From Cupriavidus laharis (lineage in GTDB: Bacteria; Pseudomonadota; Gammaproteobacteria; Burkholderiales; Burkholderiaceae): a DNA stretch of 64,000 bases. The notes below the pieces were generated by a model that was not told the DNA's origin, ran no database searches, and worked only from the letters and a program-made list of their open reading frames with translations. Below, piece by piece: positions 48,570 through 59,168 of the stretch. The position numbers and the translations under genes are program-made. Each line of letters opens with the position of its first letter. Within the stretch, counting starts at the first letter, position 1. The stretch spans positions 124,001 through 188,000 of the forward strand of contig NZ_CAJZAI010000001.1 of assembly GCF_914271435.1 (NCBI RefSeq). The letters are read 5' to 3'.

Positions 48570-51500
48570 CTATTGCGGTGCAGTCTCGGCCACGTCCTGC
48601 AGCTCAATCAGCAGGTCCTTCGCCGAAACCCGTGTCCCGGCGCTGACATGGACCGCCTTGATCACGCAGTCCCGTTCGGCCGTCATATGCGTTTCCATCT
48701 TCATGGCCTCGAGCGAAATCAACACGCTGCCTGCGCCGACGTGCTGCCCGGGCGCCACTGCCACGGTGACCACCGAACCCGGCATGGGCGCAGCCACATG
48801 CAGCGGGTTCCCAGGGTCGGCTACCGGATGCGCCTTGCCACTCTGCGCGGCGCCACGCTTTTCCACGCGTGCCGTGCGCGGCTGGCCGTTGAGCTCGAAC
48901 TGCACCTTGAACACGCCGTCGTCGACATCGGGGTGTACGCCCTGCAGGCTCACCAGCAGCGTCTTGCCCGGCGCGATGTCGATGGCCACCTCTTCCTGCG
49001 GCTGCGGGCCGTAGAAGAACGCCGGCGTCGGCACGGCCGAGGTGTCGCCATACTGCGTCACGTGTGCGTAGTAGTCGGCCGTGACCTTCGGGTACATCAG
49101 GTACGAGGCGAGCTGCCGGTCGTCCAGCGAGTGCCCGCACGCGGCCTCGGCCTGCGCACGCGCCGCCTCCAGGTCCACCGGCGCAAGGTGGTCGCCGGGG
49201 CGGTAGGGCGCGGGTGGCTCGCTCCTGAGCACCTTGCGTGACAGGGCGTCGGGGAAGCCGTCGGGCGGGAAGCCCAGTTCGCCCTTGAACAAGGACACCA
49301 CGGATTCCGGGAAGGCAATCTCGCGCGCCGGGTTGGCCACGTCGGCCGCGGTCAGGTCGTTGGCGACCATCATCAGCGCCATGTCGCCCACGACCTTGGA
49401 GGTCGGCGTGACCTTGACGATATCCCCGAACAGCTGGTTGACATCGGCGTAGGCACGCGAGACTTCAGTCCAGCGGTGCTCCAGCCCGAGCGCCCGTGCC
49501 TGCTCGCGCAGGTTGGTGTACTGGCCGCCGGGCATCTCGTGGCGGTAGACGTCGGCGGTGCCGGTGCGGATCTCGGACTCGAACGGTGCGTAGTAGCGGC
49601 GCACGCCTTCCCAGTACATCGAGGCATCGTGCAGATGCTCCGGACTGAGACCGGGGTCGCGCTCGCTGCCGGCCAGCGCCGCGGCGATGGAGGACAGGTT
49701 GGGCTGGGAGGTAAGGCCGCTCATGGCATCGAGCGCCCCGTCCACCGCGTCGCAGCCGGCGTCGACCGCGGCCAGCACCGACGCAGCCGAGATGCCGCTG
49801 GTGTCGTGCGTGTGGAAGTGCACCGGCAGTCCAGTTTCCTCCTTGATGGCCTTGACCAGCGCGGCGGCCGCGCGCGGGCGGCAGATGCCGGCCATGTCCT
49901 TGACCGCCAGGATGTTGACGCCGGCCTGCTGCAGCTCGCGCGCGATGCCCACGTAGTACTTCAGGTCGTACTTGGCGCGGTTGCCGTCGAACAGGTCGCC
50001 GGTGTAGCAGATCGCGCCTTCGCACAGCGCGCCGCTCTCGCGCACGGCGTCAATTGCCACGCGCATGTTGCGCACCCAGTTGAGCGAGTCGAACACGCGG
50101 AACAGGTCCACGCCGGCGGACGCCGCCTGGCGCACGAAGAACTGCACCACGTTGTCGGGATAGCTGGTGTAGCCGACCGCGTTGGAGCCGCGCAGCAGCA
50201 TCTGGAACAGCACATTGGGGATCCGCTCGCGCAGCTGCGCAAGGCGTTGCCACGGGTCTTCCTTGAGGAAGCGCAGCGCCACGTCGAAGGTGGCGCCGCC
50301 CCAGCATTCGAGCGAGAACAGCTGCGACAGCTCGCGCGCGTAGAACGGCGCGATGGGCAGCATGTCGGCGGTGCGCATGCGCGTGGCGAACAGCGACTGG
50401 TGCGCGTCGCGCATGGTGGTGTCGGTCAGCAGCACCGGCTTGTGATCGAGCATCCACTGCGAAAACTTCTCGGCGCCGAGCTCGCGCAGGCGGTCGCGCG
50501 TGCCGGGCGGGATGGCGGCCCGTGCGTCCACGCGCGGGCGCAGCGGCTTGTCCATCGGCAGCGCTGGCAGCACGCGCCCGCGCGTTTCCGGGTGGCCGTT
50601 GACGCTGATCTCGCCAAGGTAGGCCAGCAGCTTGGTGGCGCGGTCGCGGCGCTTGGTGAAGGCCAGCAGCTCTGGCGTGGTGTCGATGAAGCGCGTGGTG
50701 ACCTCGCCGCTGGCAAAGGCCAGATGGCCGACCACGTTCTCCAGGAACTGCAGGTTCGAGGCCACGCCGCGGATGCGGAATTCGCGCAGCGCGCGGTCCA
50801 TGCGGCGGATCGATTCGGCCGCGGTCGGCGCCCATGTGGTGATCTTGACCAGCAGCGAATCGTAGTAGGGCGTGATGACCGCGCCGCCATAGGCAGTGCC
50901 GGCATCCAGCCGCACGCCGAAGCCGGCCGCGCTGCGGTAGGCGGTGAGCTGGCCGTAGTCCGGCAGGAAGCCGTTCTCCGGGTCCTCGGTGGTGATGCGG
51001 CATTGCAGCGCATGGCCGTTGAGCTGCACCTGCGCCTGCGGCGGCACGCCGGCGGCATGCACGGTGAGGTTGCCGGCTGCGTCGAACTCGTCTTCCAGGT
51101 GGCCCAGCAGGCCGCCTTCGGTGATGCGGATCTGCGCCTTGATGATGTCCACGCCGGTGACCATCTCGGTCACGGTGTGCTCGACCTGGATGCGCGGGTT
51201 GACCTCGATGAAGTAGAACTGGCCGGTGTCGGCATCCATCAGGAACTCGACCGTGCCGGCATGGGTGTAGCCGACCGAGCGCATCAGGCGCAGTGCGGCG
51301 TCGCACAGTGCCTGGCGCGTGCTGTCGTCGAGATAGGGCGCAGGCGCGCGTTCGACCACCTTCTGGTTGCGCCGCTGCACGGTGCAGTCGCGCTCAAACA
51401 GGTGTACCACGTTGCCGGCGGTGTCACCCAGGATCTGCACTTCGACGTGGCGGGCGCGGCGCACCAGCTTCTCGAAGTAGACCTCGTCGTTGCCGAAGGC

Positions 51501-52085
51501 GGCCAGGGCCTCGCGGCGCGCGGCGGCGAGCGAGGGCTCCAGGTCGCGCTCGCTCTCCAGCACGCGCATGCCGCGCCCGCCGCCGCCCCAGCTGGCCTTG
51601 AGCATGATCGGGTAGCCCACTTCGTCGGCAAGCTGCTTGCACGTTTCCAGGTCGGCTGGCAGCGGGCGGGTGGCCGGCATCACCGGCACGCCGGCGGCCA
51701 CGGCCGCGTTGCGCGCGGCGATCTTGTTGCCGAGCGTGCGCATGACCTCGGGCGAGGGGCCGATCCAGCGGATGCCGGCATCGATCACGGCCTGCGCGAA
51801 GTCAGGGTTCTCGGACAGGAAGCCGTAGCCGGGGTGGATGGCGTCGACCCGGGTCTCGCGCGCGATGCGCAGGATGTCGTCGATGTCCAGGTAGGCGGCC
51901 AGCGGCTTCTTGCCATCGCCGACCAGGTAGCTCTCATCGGCCTTGAAGCGGTGCAGGGCCAGCCGGTCTTCGCGAGAGTAGATCGCCACAGTGTGGATGT
52001 TCATCTCGGCGGCCGCGCGCATGACGCGGATGGCGATTTCCGAACGGTTGGCGATCAGGAGCGACTTGATGGGTTGGTGGTTCAT
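48570..52085 (-). CDS. pyc: Pyruvate carboxylase
   Basis: About 1171 residues, the size of single-chain pyruvate carboxylase. A biotin carboxylase domain (1-470; IANRSEIAIRVMRAA, KASWGGGGRGMRVLE, FIEVNPRIQVEHTVTE) is followed by a carboxyltransferase domain (about 560-860; LLTDTTMRDAHQSLFATRMRT, ECWGGATFDVALRFL, HFHTHDTSG) and a biotinyl domain with EAMKMET near residue 1129. It makes oxaloacetate from pyruvate, bicarbonate and ATP. The anaplerotic role fits with dctA and acetate metabolism genes nearby. The linker between BC and CT has an RPR.DARA stretch. ATG 52085 chosen; the frame is open to 52166. Confidence 0.93.
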   Translation of the reverse strand: MNHQPIKSLLIANRSEIAIRVMRAAAEMNIHTVAIYSREDRLALHRFKADESYLVGDGKKPLAAYLDIDDILRIARETRVDAIHPGYGFLSENPDFAQAVIDAGIRWIGPSPEVMRTLGNKIAARNAAVAAGVPVMPATRPLPADLETCKQLADEVGYPIMLKASWGGGGRGMRVLESERDLEPSLAAARREALAAFGNDEVYFEKLVRRARHVEVQILGDTAGNVVHLFERDCTVQRRNQKVVERAPAPYLDDSTRQALCDAALRLMRSVGYTHAGTVEFLMDADTGQFYFIEVNPRIQVEHTVTEMVTGVDIIKAQIRITEGGLLGHLEDEFDAAGNLTVHAAGVPPQAQVQLNGHALQCRITTEDPENGFLPDYGQLTAYRSAAGFGVRLDAGTAYGGAVITPYYDSLLVKITTWAPTAAESIRRMDRALREFRIRGVASNLQFLENVVGHLAFASGEVTTRFIDTTPELLAFTKRRDRATKLLAYLGEISVNGHPETRGRVLPALPMDKPLRPRVDARAAIPPGTRDRLRELGAEKFSQWMLDHKPVLLTDTTMRDAHQSLFATRMRTADMLPIAPFYARELSQLFSLECWGGATFDVALRFLKEDPWQRLAQLRERIPNVLFQMLLRGSNAVGYTSYPDNVVQFFVRQAASAGVDLFRVFDSLNWVRNMRVAIDAVRESGALCEGAICYTGDLFDGNRAKYDLKYYVGIARELQQAGVNILAVKDMAGICRPRAAAALVKAIKEETGLPVHFHTHDTSGISAASVLAAVDAGCDAVDGALDAMSGLTSQPNLSSIAAALAGSERDPGLSPEHLHDASMYWEGVRRYYAPFESEIRTGTADVYRHEMPGGQYTNLREQARALGLEHRWTEVSRAYADVNQLFGDIVKVTPTSKVVGDMALMMVANDLTAADVANPAREIAFPESVVSLFKGELGFPPDGFPDALSRKVLRSEPPAPYRPGDHLAPVDLEAARAQAEAACGHSLDDRQLASYLMYPKVTADYYAHVTQYGDTSAVPTPAFFYGPQPQEEVAIDIAPGKTLLVSLQGVHPDVDDGVFKVQFELNGQPRTARVEKRGAAQSGKAHPVADPGNPLHVAAPMPGSVVTVAVAPGQHVGAGSVLISLEAMKMETHMTAERDCVIKAVHVSAGTRVSAKDLLIELQDVAETAPQ

Positions 52086-52481
52086 GTGGAATGGGGGGAT
52101 CTGGCGAGCCGGGACGGCCGGGCGCGGCGAGTCACGACGGCAGCAGCCTGCAGCAAGTCGCCGCAACGGCCGGGGCGGATACAGAGGACCTGCTCGTCAT
52201 TGTCGGCTTCCATAGCGGGCGGCGCCTCGTCGGAATGGTTGATTCGCAGGGACGGGTGCAGACGGCATGGCACGTTCGCCATGCCGGTCAGCGGAAACAG
52301 GCGTGACGGCTTGCCGTCACTCTGTCGGGGCGGACATCAACCCCCCGGGGACATTGTGGTTGGTCGCTGACCGGAAGCCAATGGCGTTTCGCCATCTGGC
52401 GGCCCCGGGAATTCCCGCAGTCAATGGCCGTGGCCTGCCTGATTCCAGCGACCAAGGGAAAACCCGCATCAAGTCGCTGTC
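52086..52481. other. Non-coding region between divergent pyc and groESL
   Basis: About 400 bp with no supported gene, holding the pyc promoter (not localised). The groESL promoter begins at 52482. Confidence 0.5.
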
Positions 52482-52510
52482 TTGAAATGGCCATACCCCG
52501 TCCCTATAAT
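52482..52510 (+). promoter_or_regulatory. Sigma-70 promoter of groESL
   Basis: TTGAAA (52482-52487), 17-bp spacer, TATAAT (52505-52510), immediately followed by the CIRCE operator. This is a near-consensus housekeeping promoter. Confidence 0.9.
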
Positions 52511-52536
52511 TAGCACTCGCTGGGGGTGAGTGCTAA
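52510..52536 (+). promoter_or_regulatory. CIRCE element (HrcA operator)
   Basis: TTAGCACTC-N9-GAGTGCTAA, perfect in both 9-base arms. It begins on the last base of the -10 box, so bound HrcA would block transcription start. It predicts heat-inducible groESL under HrcA. Confidence 0.95.
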
Positions 52537-52631
52537 CAGCCCCCTGCGGTACCCGAAATTCCGCGGCCAGCGAGTTCTGAATCGTGGCCGGTTTGTGAAT
52601 CAAAACTCACTTTTTGTATCTAGGAGTCCGT

Positions 52632-52922
52632 ATGAACCTGCGTCCTCTGCACGACCGTGTGATCGTGAAGCGTCTGGACAACGAAACCAAGACCGCATCC
52701 GGCATCGTGATTCCCGACAACGCCGCTGAGAAGCCTGATCAAGGCGAAGTGCTGGCCGTCGGCCCGGGCAAGAAGGATGACAAGGGCAACAACATCGCCC
52801 TCGACGTGAAGGTGGGTGACCGTGTGCTGTTCGGCAAGTACGCCGGCCAGGGCGTGAAGGTCGAAGGCCAGGAACTGCTGGTCATGCGCGAAGAAGACAT
52901 CATGGCCGTGGTGAACAAGTAA
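52632..52922 (+). CDS. groES: Co-chaperonin GroES
   Basis: 96 residues, standard: [15 protein letters not shown], mobile loop [43 protein letters not shown] and the end REEDIMAVV. The heptameric lid of the GroEL chamber. AGGAG lies ahead of ATG 52632. First gene of the groESL operon, 46 bp before groEL. Confidence 0.98.
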   Translation: MNLRPLHDRVIVKRLDNETKTASGIVIPDNAAEKPDQGEVLAVGPGKKDDKGNNIALDVKVGDRVLFGKYAGQGVKVEGQELLVMREEDIMAVVNK

Positions 52923-52956
52923 TCACTTGTCGACCCGTCTCACCGTACAGAATTAG

Positions 52957-54612
<1,656 letters not shown>

Positions 54613-54655
54613 TCACGCTGACTGACTGCCTTAACCGGCAGGCTGTCTGAGAAGA

Positions 54656-54688
54656 CCCCCGCAAGCGAAAGCTTGCGGGGGTTTTTTT
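54656..54688 (+). terminator. Rho-independent terminator of groESL
   Basis: CCCCCGCAAGC-gaaa-GCTTGCGGGGG followed by seven T residues. Confidence 0.95.
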
Positions 54689-55071
54689 ACTTGCTCGATG
54701 CCAGGTTGGTGATGGCGCGGCCTGTCGCCAGAGGTATGAATCAAGTCTGCAACACGCAGCGGGCTTGGCTGGGGTCGACGCAGGTACGTCAATACGACAT
54801 AGCTCTCTCGCAAGTGCATCCGCTTGCACTATTGAGGCGGTCACGCCGGCCTTGTCCTGTTTCGGGACGGATCCGAGACCTCGCTGCCTCCGGCTTTCGC
54901 GGCCCCGTGTTTCATTTCTTGATCGCTTCCCGGCTGTCAGCCTGTCGGCTTGTTCCGCCATTGGATCGATACCAATGGCCGTACGCATCGCCAAGAATGC
55001 ATGTACGTCGGTAGGGCTTGTAATCCGCCCCATCGTGCTCACGCTCGGGGTGGAGAAGAAGGAGACGCAAA
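54689..55071. other. Region upstream of tadE
   Basis: 383 bp without a supported ORF. It should carry the tadE-tadG promoter, not clearly seen. GGAGAAGGAGACG at 55054-55066 is the ribosome binding site of tadE. Confidence 0.45.
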
Positions 55072-55488
55072 ATGCAAGCTAAGCAAAAGCAAAAAGGCGT
55101 GGCCGCAGTTGAATTTGCCATTGTCTTGCCGATCCTTCTGATGATCGTATTCGGTATCGTGGATTTCGGGATTGGCTTGTACAACAAGGCGGTGCTTACC
55201 AACGCCGCACGAGAGGGCGCGCGAGCAGGGATTGTGTTGCGGTCCCCGAAGTACACCGCGGCTGATGTCAACGCCGTGGTGCAGCAATACGCCGCGAACT
55301 ACCTGATCACCTTCGGTACGACGAACACCCCAGTGGTCGATGCGACGGTGGGGATCGGGGGAAGCTTCGGCCAGCCGCTGACGGTCAAGGTCTCCTGGAC
55401 GTATAGCGGCCTTTGGTTGGGGCGGCTTTATTCAGCCTTCGCAAACCCGCTAGTGCTGTCCAGCACTGCGGTGATGAACAACGAATAA
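55072..55488 (+). CDS. tadE: TadE-like pseudopilin of the tad (Flp) pilus
   Basis: 138 residues with the TadE N-terminal signature KQKGVAAVEFAIVLPILLMIVFGIVDFGIGLYNKAVLTNAAREGARAGI. Cleavage is expected before the hydrophobic helix, with the conserved Glu of AVEFA at position +5-like. The remainder is a small beta-rich domain. It is a minor pseudopilin needed for Flp pilus assembly. tadG follows after 30 bp. This pair lies on the plus strand, away from the main tad cluster (minus strand, 58110 onwards). Confidence 0.87.
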   Translation: MQAKQKQKGVAAVEFAIVLPILLMIVFGIVDFGIGLYNKAVLTNAAREGARAGIVLRSPKYTAADVNAVVQQYAANYLITFGTTNTPVVDATVGIGGSFGQPLTVKVSWTYSGLWLGRLYSAFANPLVLSSTAVMNNE

Positions 55489-55518
55489 AACGTAGTCACA
55501 GACACGGAGGAGTCGATC

Positions 55519-56628
55519 ATGCAACCGAAACTCAAGAAACAGAAAGGAGCGGTTGCGATCAAGACGGCGGTGATGCTCATAATGTTGCTGAGCCTCGCGG
55601 CCCTTGCGATTGATATCGGGAATCTCATGGTGGCGCGCAATGAGCTGCAGAACGCCGCGGACGCTGCGGCGCTGGCTGCGGCACCGTGTATCTACCCGCG
55701 TACGGAGTGCGGGAACGCTACGGCTACCGCCCCGGATTGGACGACGGCAGAGCAACGCGCCCGAAACATGGTGACGCTTAACAAAGTCCAGAACGTCACG
55801 GTCACCGTAGGGGATGCGTCTTCTGGGTATTGGGACATCAACGGGGTGCGCGGACTGCAATCGCCGCCGATCACCAAGACCGCGTCAGATCTACCGGCCG
55901 TTCGGGTAGTGATCACGAAGAACGCTGACACCAACGGCGTCGTGCAGACGTTCCTCGCGGGAATCATGGGGATCGTGAGTATGTCGCCTTCGGCGTCTGC
56001 TACTGCGGTGATGTCTAGCCCGGGGAATATCGGGCCGCAAAGTCTGTTCCCGATCGCGCTCTCGTCTTGTCTGTTCTCAAAGTACTGGGACACGTCCAAC
56101 CAGACGCCAAAGCTCGCTCCGGACAACAACCCCCTGCCCAACAGCACGACCCCGCAGGTCAAGGGTGAACCGTTTAAATTCCAAATCGGCTCAGATTACC
56201 ACTATGACATCTGTGAGTCCGGACAGTGGACGACCTTCAAGAGCGAGGCAAACGATGTGCCGTTTGTGCGCAAGCTGGTAAGTCGGACCAACGATAACGC
56301 CACCGATCATTTGGCGGTGGGGGAAGATCCGGGGACGTATATCCAGCCTGGTACGGAAAACAGCCTCTACAACTACGTGCATGATTGCTCGGCAGCGGGC
56401 AACAAAACGTGCGAGTGGGGGATTGTTCCGGTGGTGGATACGCTGGTCCCCAAGACCAAGCCGGTAGTCGTGGCGTTTGCCTGTGTCCATATCCTCGATG
56501 CGGACAACGGTAAGCTCCCGTATGTATTGGTGCAGATGTCCGCGGACCAGAGCAAGTGCACGGCCAAGGGCTCGGGCGGGGTTGGTACAGATTACGGGGT
56601 CTTGCAACCGCCCCGGTTGGTGCAATAA
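55519..56628 (+). CDS. tadG: TadG-like pilus assembly protein
   Basis: 369 residues. N-terminal pseudopilin-type helix KKQKGAVAIKTAVMLIMLLSLAALAIDIGNLMVARNELQNAADAAALAAA, with the NELQNAADAAALA stretch typical of TadG/DUF2134. The usual Glu of the AVEF motif is replaced (AIKTAV). The large C-terminal part has several Cys and many Asn/Thr, and no clear von Willebrand domain (no MIDAS DxSxS) is seen. GGAGG lies 10 bp before ATG 55519. Third-position GC is lower than in core genes. Function in pilus assembly is inferred from family. Confidence 0.78.
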   Translation: MQPKLKKQKGAVAIKTAVMLIMLLSLAALAIDIGNLMVARNELQNAADAAALAAAPCIYPRTECGNATATAPDWTTAEQRARNMVTLNKVQNVTVTVGDASSGYWDINGVRGLQSPPITKTASDLPAVRVVITKNADTNGVVQTFLAGIMGIVSMSPSASATAVMSSPGNIGPQSLFPIALSSCLFSKYWDTSNQTPKLAPDNNPLPNSTTPQVKGEPFKFQIGSDYHYDICESGQWTTFKSEANDVPFVRKLVSRTNDNATDHLAVGEDPGTYIQPGTENSLYNYVHDCSAAGNKTCEWGIVPVVDTLVPKTKPVVVAFACVHILDADNGKLPYVLVQMSADQSKCTAKGSGGVGTDYGVLQPPRLVQ

Positions 56629-57088
56629 AGCCCAGAGTGGTGTGTGTGCAAGCGAACTCGCACGGGGCAAGAGCTCACGAACAGATTCAGCAACAGCCCT
56701 TAGGCCGCACTGATCGCTGATGTGCGAGTAGACGTTGTTGCTGAGCTGCCAACTGTGCTTGGCAATCTGGTGTGTCACCAATGTCTGCGAAATGCCGGAA
56801 CTGTACTTGGTACCGACTTTGTACTGGTCGGCCTTGTACGGTCAATGAACTTGCGAGGAATCTGGCCGTGGGTTGCGCCATGTTGCCCTAGCTCAGGCTC
56901 TTGGTGCAGTCCGAGCAGACAGCCCATCCTTGGTGTGGCCTTATCGCCAGATCTACCAATAGCATGGTTGCGCTTTCGTCAGGCAGTGCGGCGAAGGCGC
57001 CAGTATCTTGAGCTACGGCTGCCGGATACAGCGATTCCGCTGGCGCAGTGGAAGAAGGTCGTGGTGAGAGCTCTGCGCCTGCGAGAGT
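56629..57088. other. Unassigned 460-bp stretch after tadG
   Basis: No gene recognised. A plus-strand frame at 56722-57153 gives a Cys/Arg-rich 143-residue product. Its middle part (AWLRFRQAVRRRRQYLELRLPDTAIPLAQWKKVVVRALRLREFR) looks protein-like, but it has no ribosome binding site and overlaps the metallophosphoesterase on the other strand. It could be a decayed gene. Confidence 0.45.
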
Positions 57089-57874
57089 TCAGATCTCAAC
57101 CACGCAGCACCAGTCGAACCGCGGATTCTCAAGCTCGCCGGTGCGGCGGCTGACATAGCCACATGGATTGCACACCACGCGCGAGTCATCGATGCAATAG
57201 TCAAAGCTGGTATGCGTATGACCGTGGATCCACAGGTCGGCCTGCGCTACCAAGTCAGGCCGTCGCGACAGGAAGCCACCGGATACCAGGTCGTGCGAAT
57301 AGCGCGGATCTAGGCTGCCTAGGTCTGGGCCATGGTGAGTCACTACCACGGTCTTGCCATCGAAGGGCCGCGCCAGTTGCCCCGCAAGCCAGGCAGACGC
57401 CGCTTCGTGACGTGACAGCGCGTCTTCCGGCAGGAAGTGCCGCAGGTGTCCGTCGTCGCCATTGAGCTCGATCAGCCGGTGGTCCAGCATCACTGTCGAA
57501 CAGGCCTGCATCGATGCCTCGCGCCTGTCGGTGCCGAACAGGCAATAGTCTGTCCACCAGGTCGTGCCCAGGACGCGTATCCGTCCGTTGGCGCCGCTGA
57601 ACTCCGCCACCGCGCCGTTGAGCAGGTGCATACCGGGATGAGTGGCCGCAGCATCCGCCATCAACCGCTCCACGGCGTCGAAATTGCCTTCGTAGTACTC
57701 ATGGTTGCCCGGCACGTAGATCACCGGCTGGCCAAAGGTGCGGGCCGCCCAGTCGATGCCGTCGCGGCCATTGGCGATATCGCCGGCCAGTACCACGATA
57801 TCGGCCTCGCAGGCCGGTACGGACTGGGGCATGGCGTGTTCGATATGCAGGTCGCTCAGGATGCGTAGTTTCAT
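57089..57874 (-). CDS. Calcineurin-like metallophosphoesterase
   Basis: 261 residues with the full dinuclear-metal signature in order: LSDLHIEH (DxH), VVLAGDIANG (GD), VPGNHEYYEG (GNHE), VVTHHGPDLGSL and IHGHTHTSFDY (GHxH). Such enzymes hydrolyse phosphomono- or diesters (nucleotides, cyclic nucleotides, proteins); the substrate cannot be told. It stands alone between tadG and tadC and is cytosolic (no signal peptide). ATG 57874 begins the first beta strand. Confidence 0.87.
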   Translation of the reverse strand: MKLRILSDLHIEHAMPQSVPACEADIVVLAGDIANGRDGIDWAARTFGQPVIYVPGNHEYYEGNFDAVERLMADAAATHPGMHLLNGAVAEFSGANGRIRVLGTTWWTDYCLFGTDRREASMQACSTVMLDHRLIELNGDDGHLRHFLPEDALSRHEAASAWLAGQLARPFDGKTVVVTHHGPDLGSLDPRYSHDLVSGGFLSRRPDLVAQADLWIHGHTHTSFDYCIDDSRVVCNPCGYVSRRTGELENPRFDWCCVVEI

Positions 57875-58015
57875 GGAGGACTCCGGGCGAATTCGTTCGC
57901 ACTGTGCGCCGTGTCGGGCGACGGTGCTTGAATTCTTAAGAAGGCCGGCGATCCGGTCAAGTCCCTCGGCTCCGGGTGAGCGCTCAAGCGCCTGCGTAGT
58001 GCACCCGCAGCAAGC

Positions 58016-58041
58016 GAAAAGGCCCGGAGCCAGGTCCGGGC
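58016..58041 (-). terminator. Terminator downstream of the minus-strand tad genes
   Basis: Arms GCCCGGA and TCCGGGC with a 6-base loop; on the minus strand CCTTTTCGC follows. It lies about 68 bp beyond the tadC stop. Confidence 0.6.
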
Positions 58042-58109
58042 AAAAGACCGTCTTGCCGGCGTTGCACCGGGAGACAGCCGGGGGAACCGTTACCGGTTAC
58101 CCGGAGAGG

Positions 58110-59084
58110 CTATCCACCCTGGCCGGCCATGGTCGGCAACAGGACGCGATAGATCTGGATGAATGCCGGACCCAGCAGTACCAGCAGCAGTGACGGGAAG
58201 ATCGTGAAAATCAGCGGGAACAACAGCTTCAGGGCAATCTTGGCTGCCTGTTCCTCCGCCCGCATACGACGCTTGGTGCGCAGCATGTCCGACAGCACGC
58301 GCAGCGAGTCGCCCAGGCTGGTGCCGAAGCGGTCGGCCTGAATCAGCATGGATGCGAACTTGTCGACGTCCTCCACTCCTGTGCGCAGCGAGAGGTTGGT
58401 TAGCGCCTTCTCCTTGGAAAAGCCAGAGCGCAGCTCCAGCAGCATCAACTGCAGTTCGTCGGCAAGGACGGGGCAGCGCAGGGCCAGTTCGTCAGCCACG
58501 CGCATCAGCGCCGCGTCGAGGCCGAGGCCGGCTTCCACGCATACCGTCAGGAGATCGATGACGTCCGGAAATTCTTCGAACACCGTGCGCTGGCGCTCGG
58601 CCACCTTGCGAGCCAGTACGGCATTCGGCAGGTAATAGCCGATGGCGGCAAGCACGGTCAGCAAGGCAAGCATGGTTTGCTGTCCTTGCATCCCGGGATG
58701 GCCACTGGCCGCGATCAGACCGATCATCGGCAAGGCGACAGCAAGCACCGTCTTGGCGGTAAAGTACAGCGGGGCAGCACTTGCGCCACGCCATCCGGCG
58801 TTCATGAAGCGCACCCGCAATTGCGAGTTTTCCCATCCTTCCTTGGGCAGCGACAGGCGCGAGACTGGTTGAGCCCATTGGGCCAGCTTGCGAACCCAGG
58901 CGCGATGCTCTCCGGCGTCAACGCCTGGCTGTCCCGCCCGACCTCCTATCAGCTCGGCCCTGCCGCGCATGCGGTTTGGCGAGAACGCGTAGAGCACCCC
59001 AAACACCGTGCCGAATGCCGCAACGAAGATCAACCCAAGCACGACAAGCTGATCGGCCTGAAACCCCTGGATGATGCCTTGCAT
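58110..59084 (-). CDS. tadC: Tad pilus inner-membrane platform protein TadC
   Basis: 324 residues of the type II secretion F (T2SSF) family. Membrane segments lie near the N-terminus (LVVLGLIFVAAFGTVFGVLY), at AKTVLAVALPMIGLIAASG / LLTVLAAIGYYLPNAVLA, and at the C-terminus (LLFPLIFTIFPSLLLVLLGPAFI). The cytoplasmic T2SSF motif is EEFPDVIDLLTVCVEAGLGLDAALMRVADEL ... ELRSGFSKEKALTNLSLRTGVEDVDKFASMLIQADRFGTSLGDSLRVLSDMLR. It works with TadB and the ATPase in Flp pilus assembly. Start ATG 59084 behind GGGAG. Last gene of the minus-strand cluster. Confidence 0.92.
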   Translation of the reverse strand: MQGIIQGFQADQLVVLGLIFVAAFGTVFGVLYAFSPNRMRGRAELIGGRAGQPGVDAGEHRAWVRKLAQWAQPVSRLSLPKEGWENSQLRVRFMNAGWRGASAAPLYFTAKTVLAVALPMIGLIAASGHPGMQGQQTMLALLTVLAAIGYYLPNAVLARKVAERQRTVFEEFPDVIDLLTVCVEAGLGLDAALMRVADELALRCPVLADELQLMLLELRSGFSKEKALTNLSLRTGVEDVDKFASMLIQADRFGTSLGDSLRVLSDMLRTKRRMRAEEQAAKIALKLLFPLIFTIFPSLLLVLLGPAFIQIYRVLLPTMAGQGG

Positions 59085-59168
59085 GATGGACTCCCGTCGG
59101 TCTGGCTGCCCAAGCCCCATGTGTTGAATCACTACGCGGTTCCGGTTCTGCCCGCGCCGGTGGTTGCG

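Noticed and set aside
49476..52370. 964-residue plus-strand ORF opposite pyruvate carboxylase
   Set aside because: It is the antisense shadow of a GC-rich coding gene; composition (Arg/Ala/His/Gln-rich) and lack of motifs or ribosome binding site argue against it.
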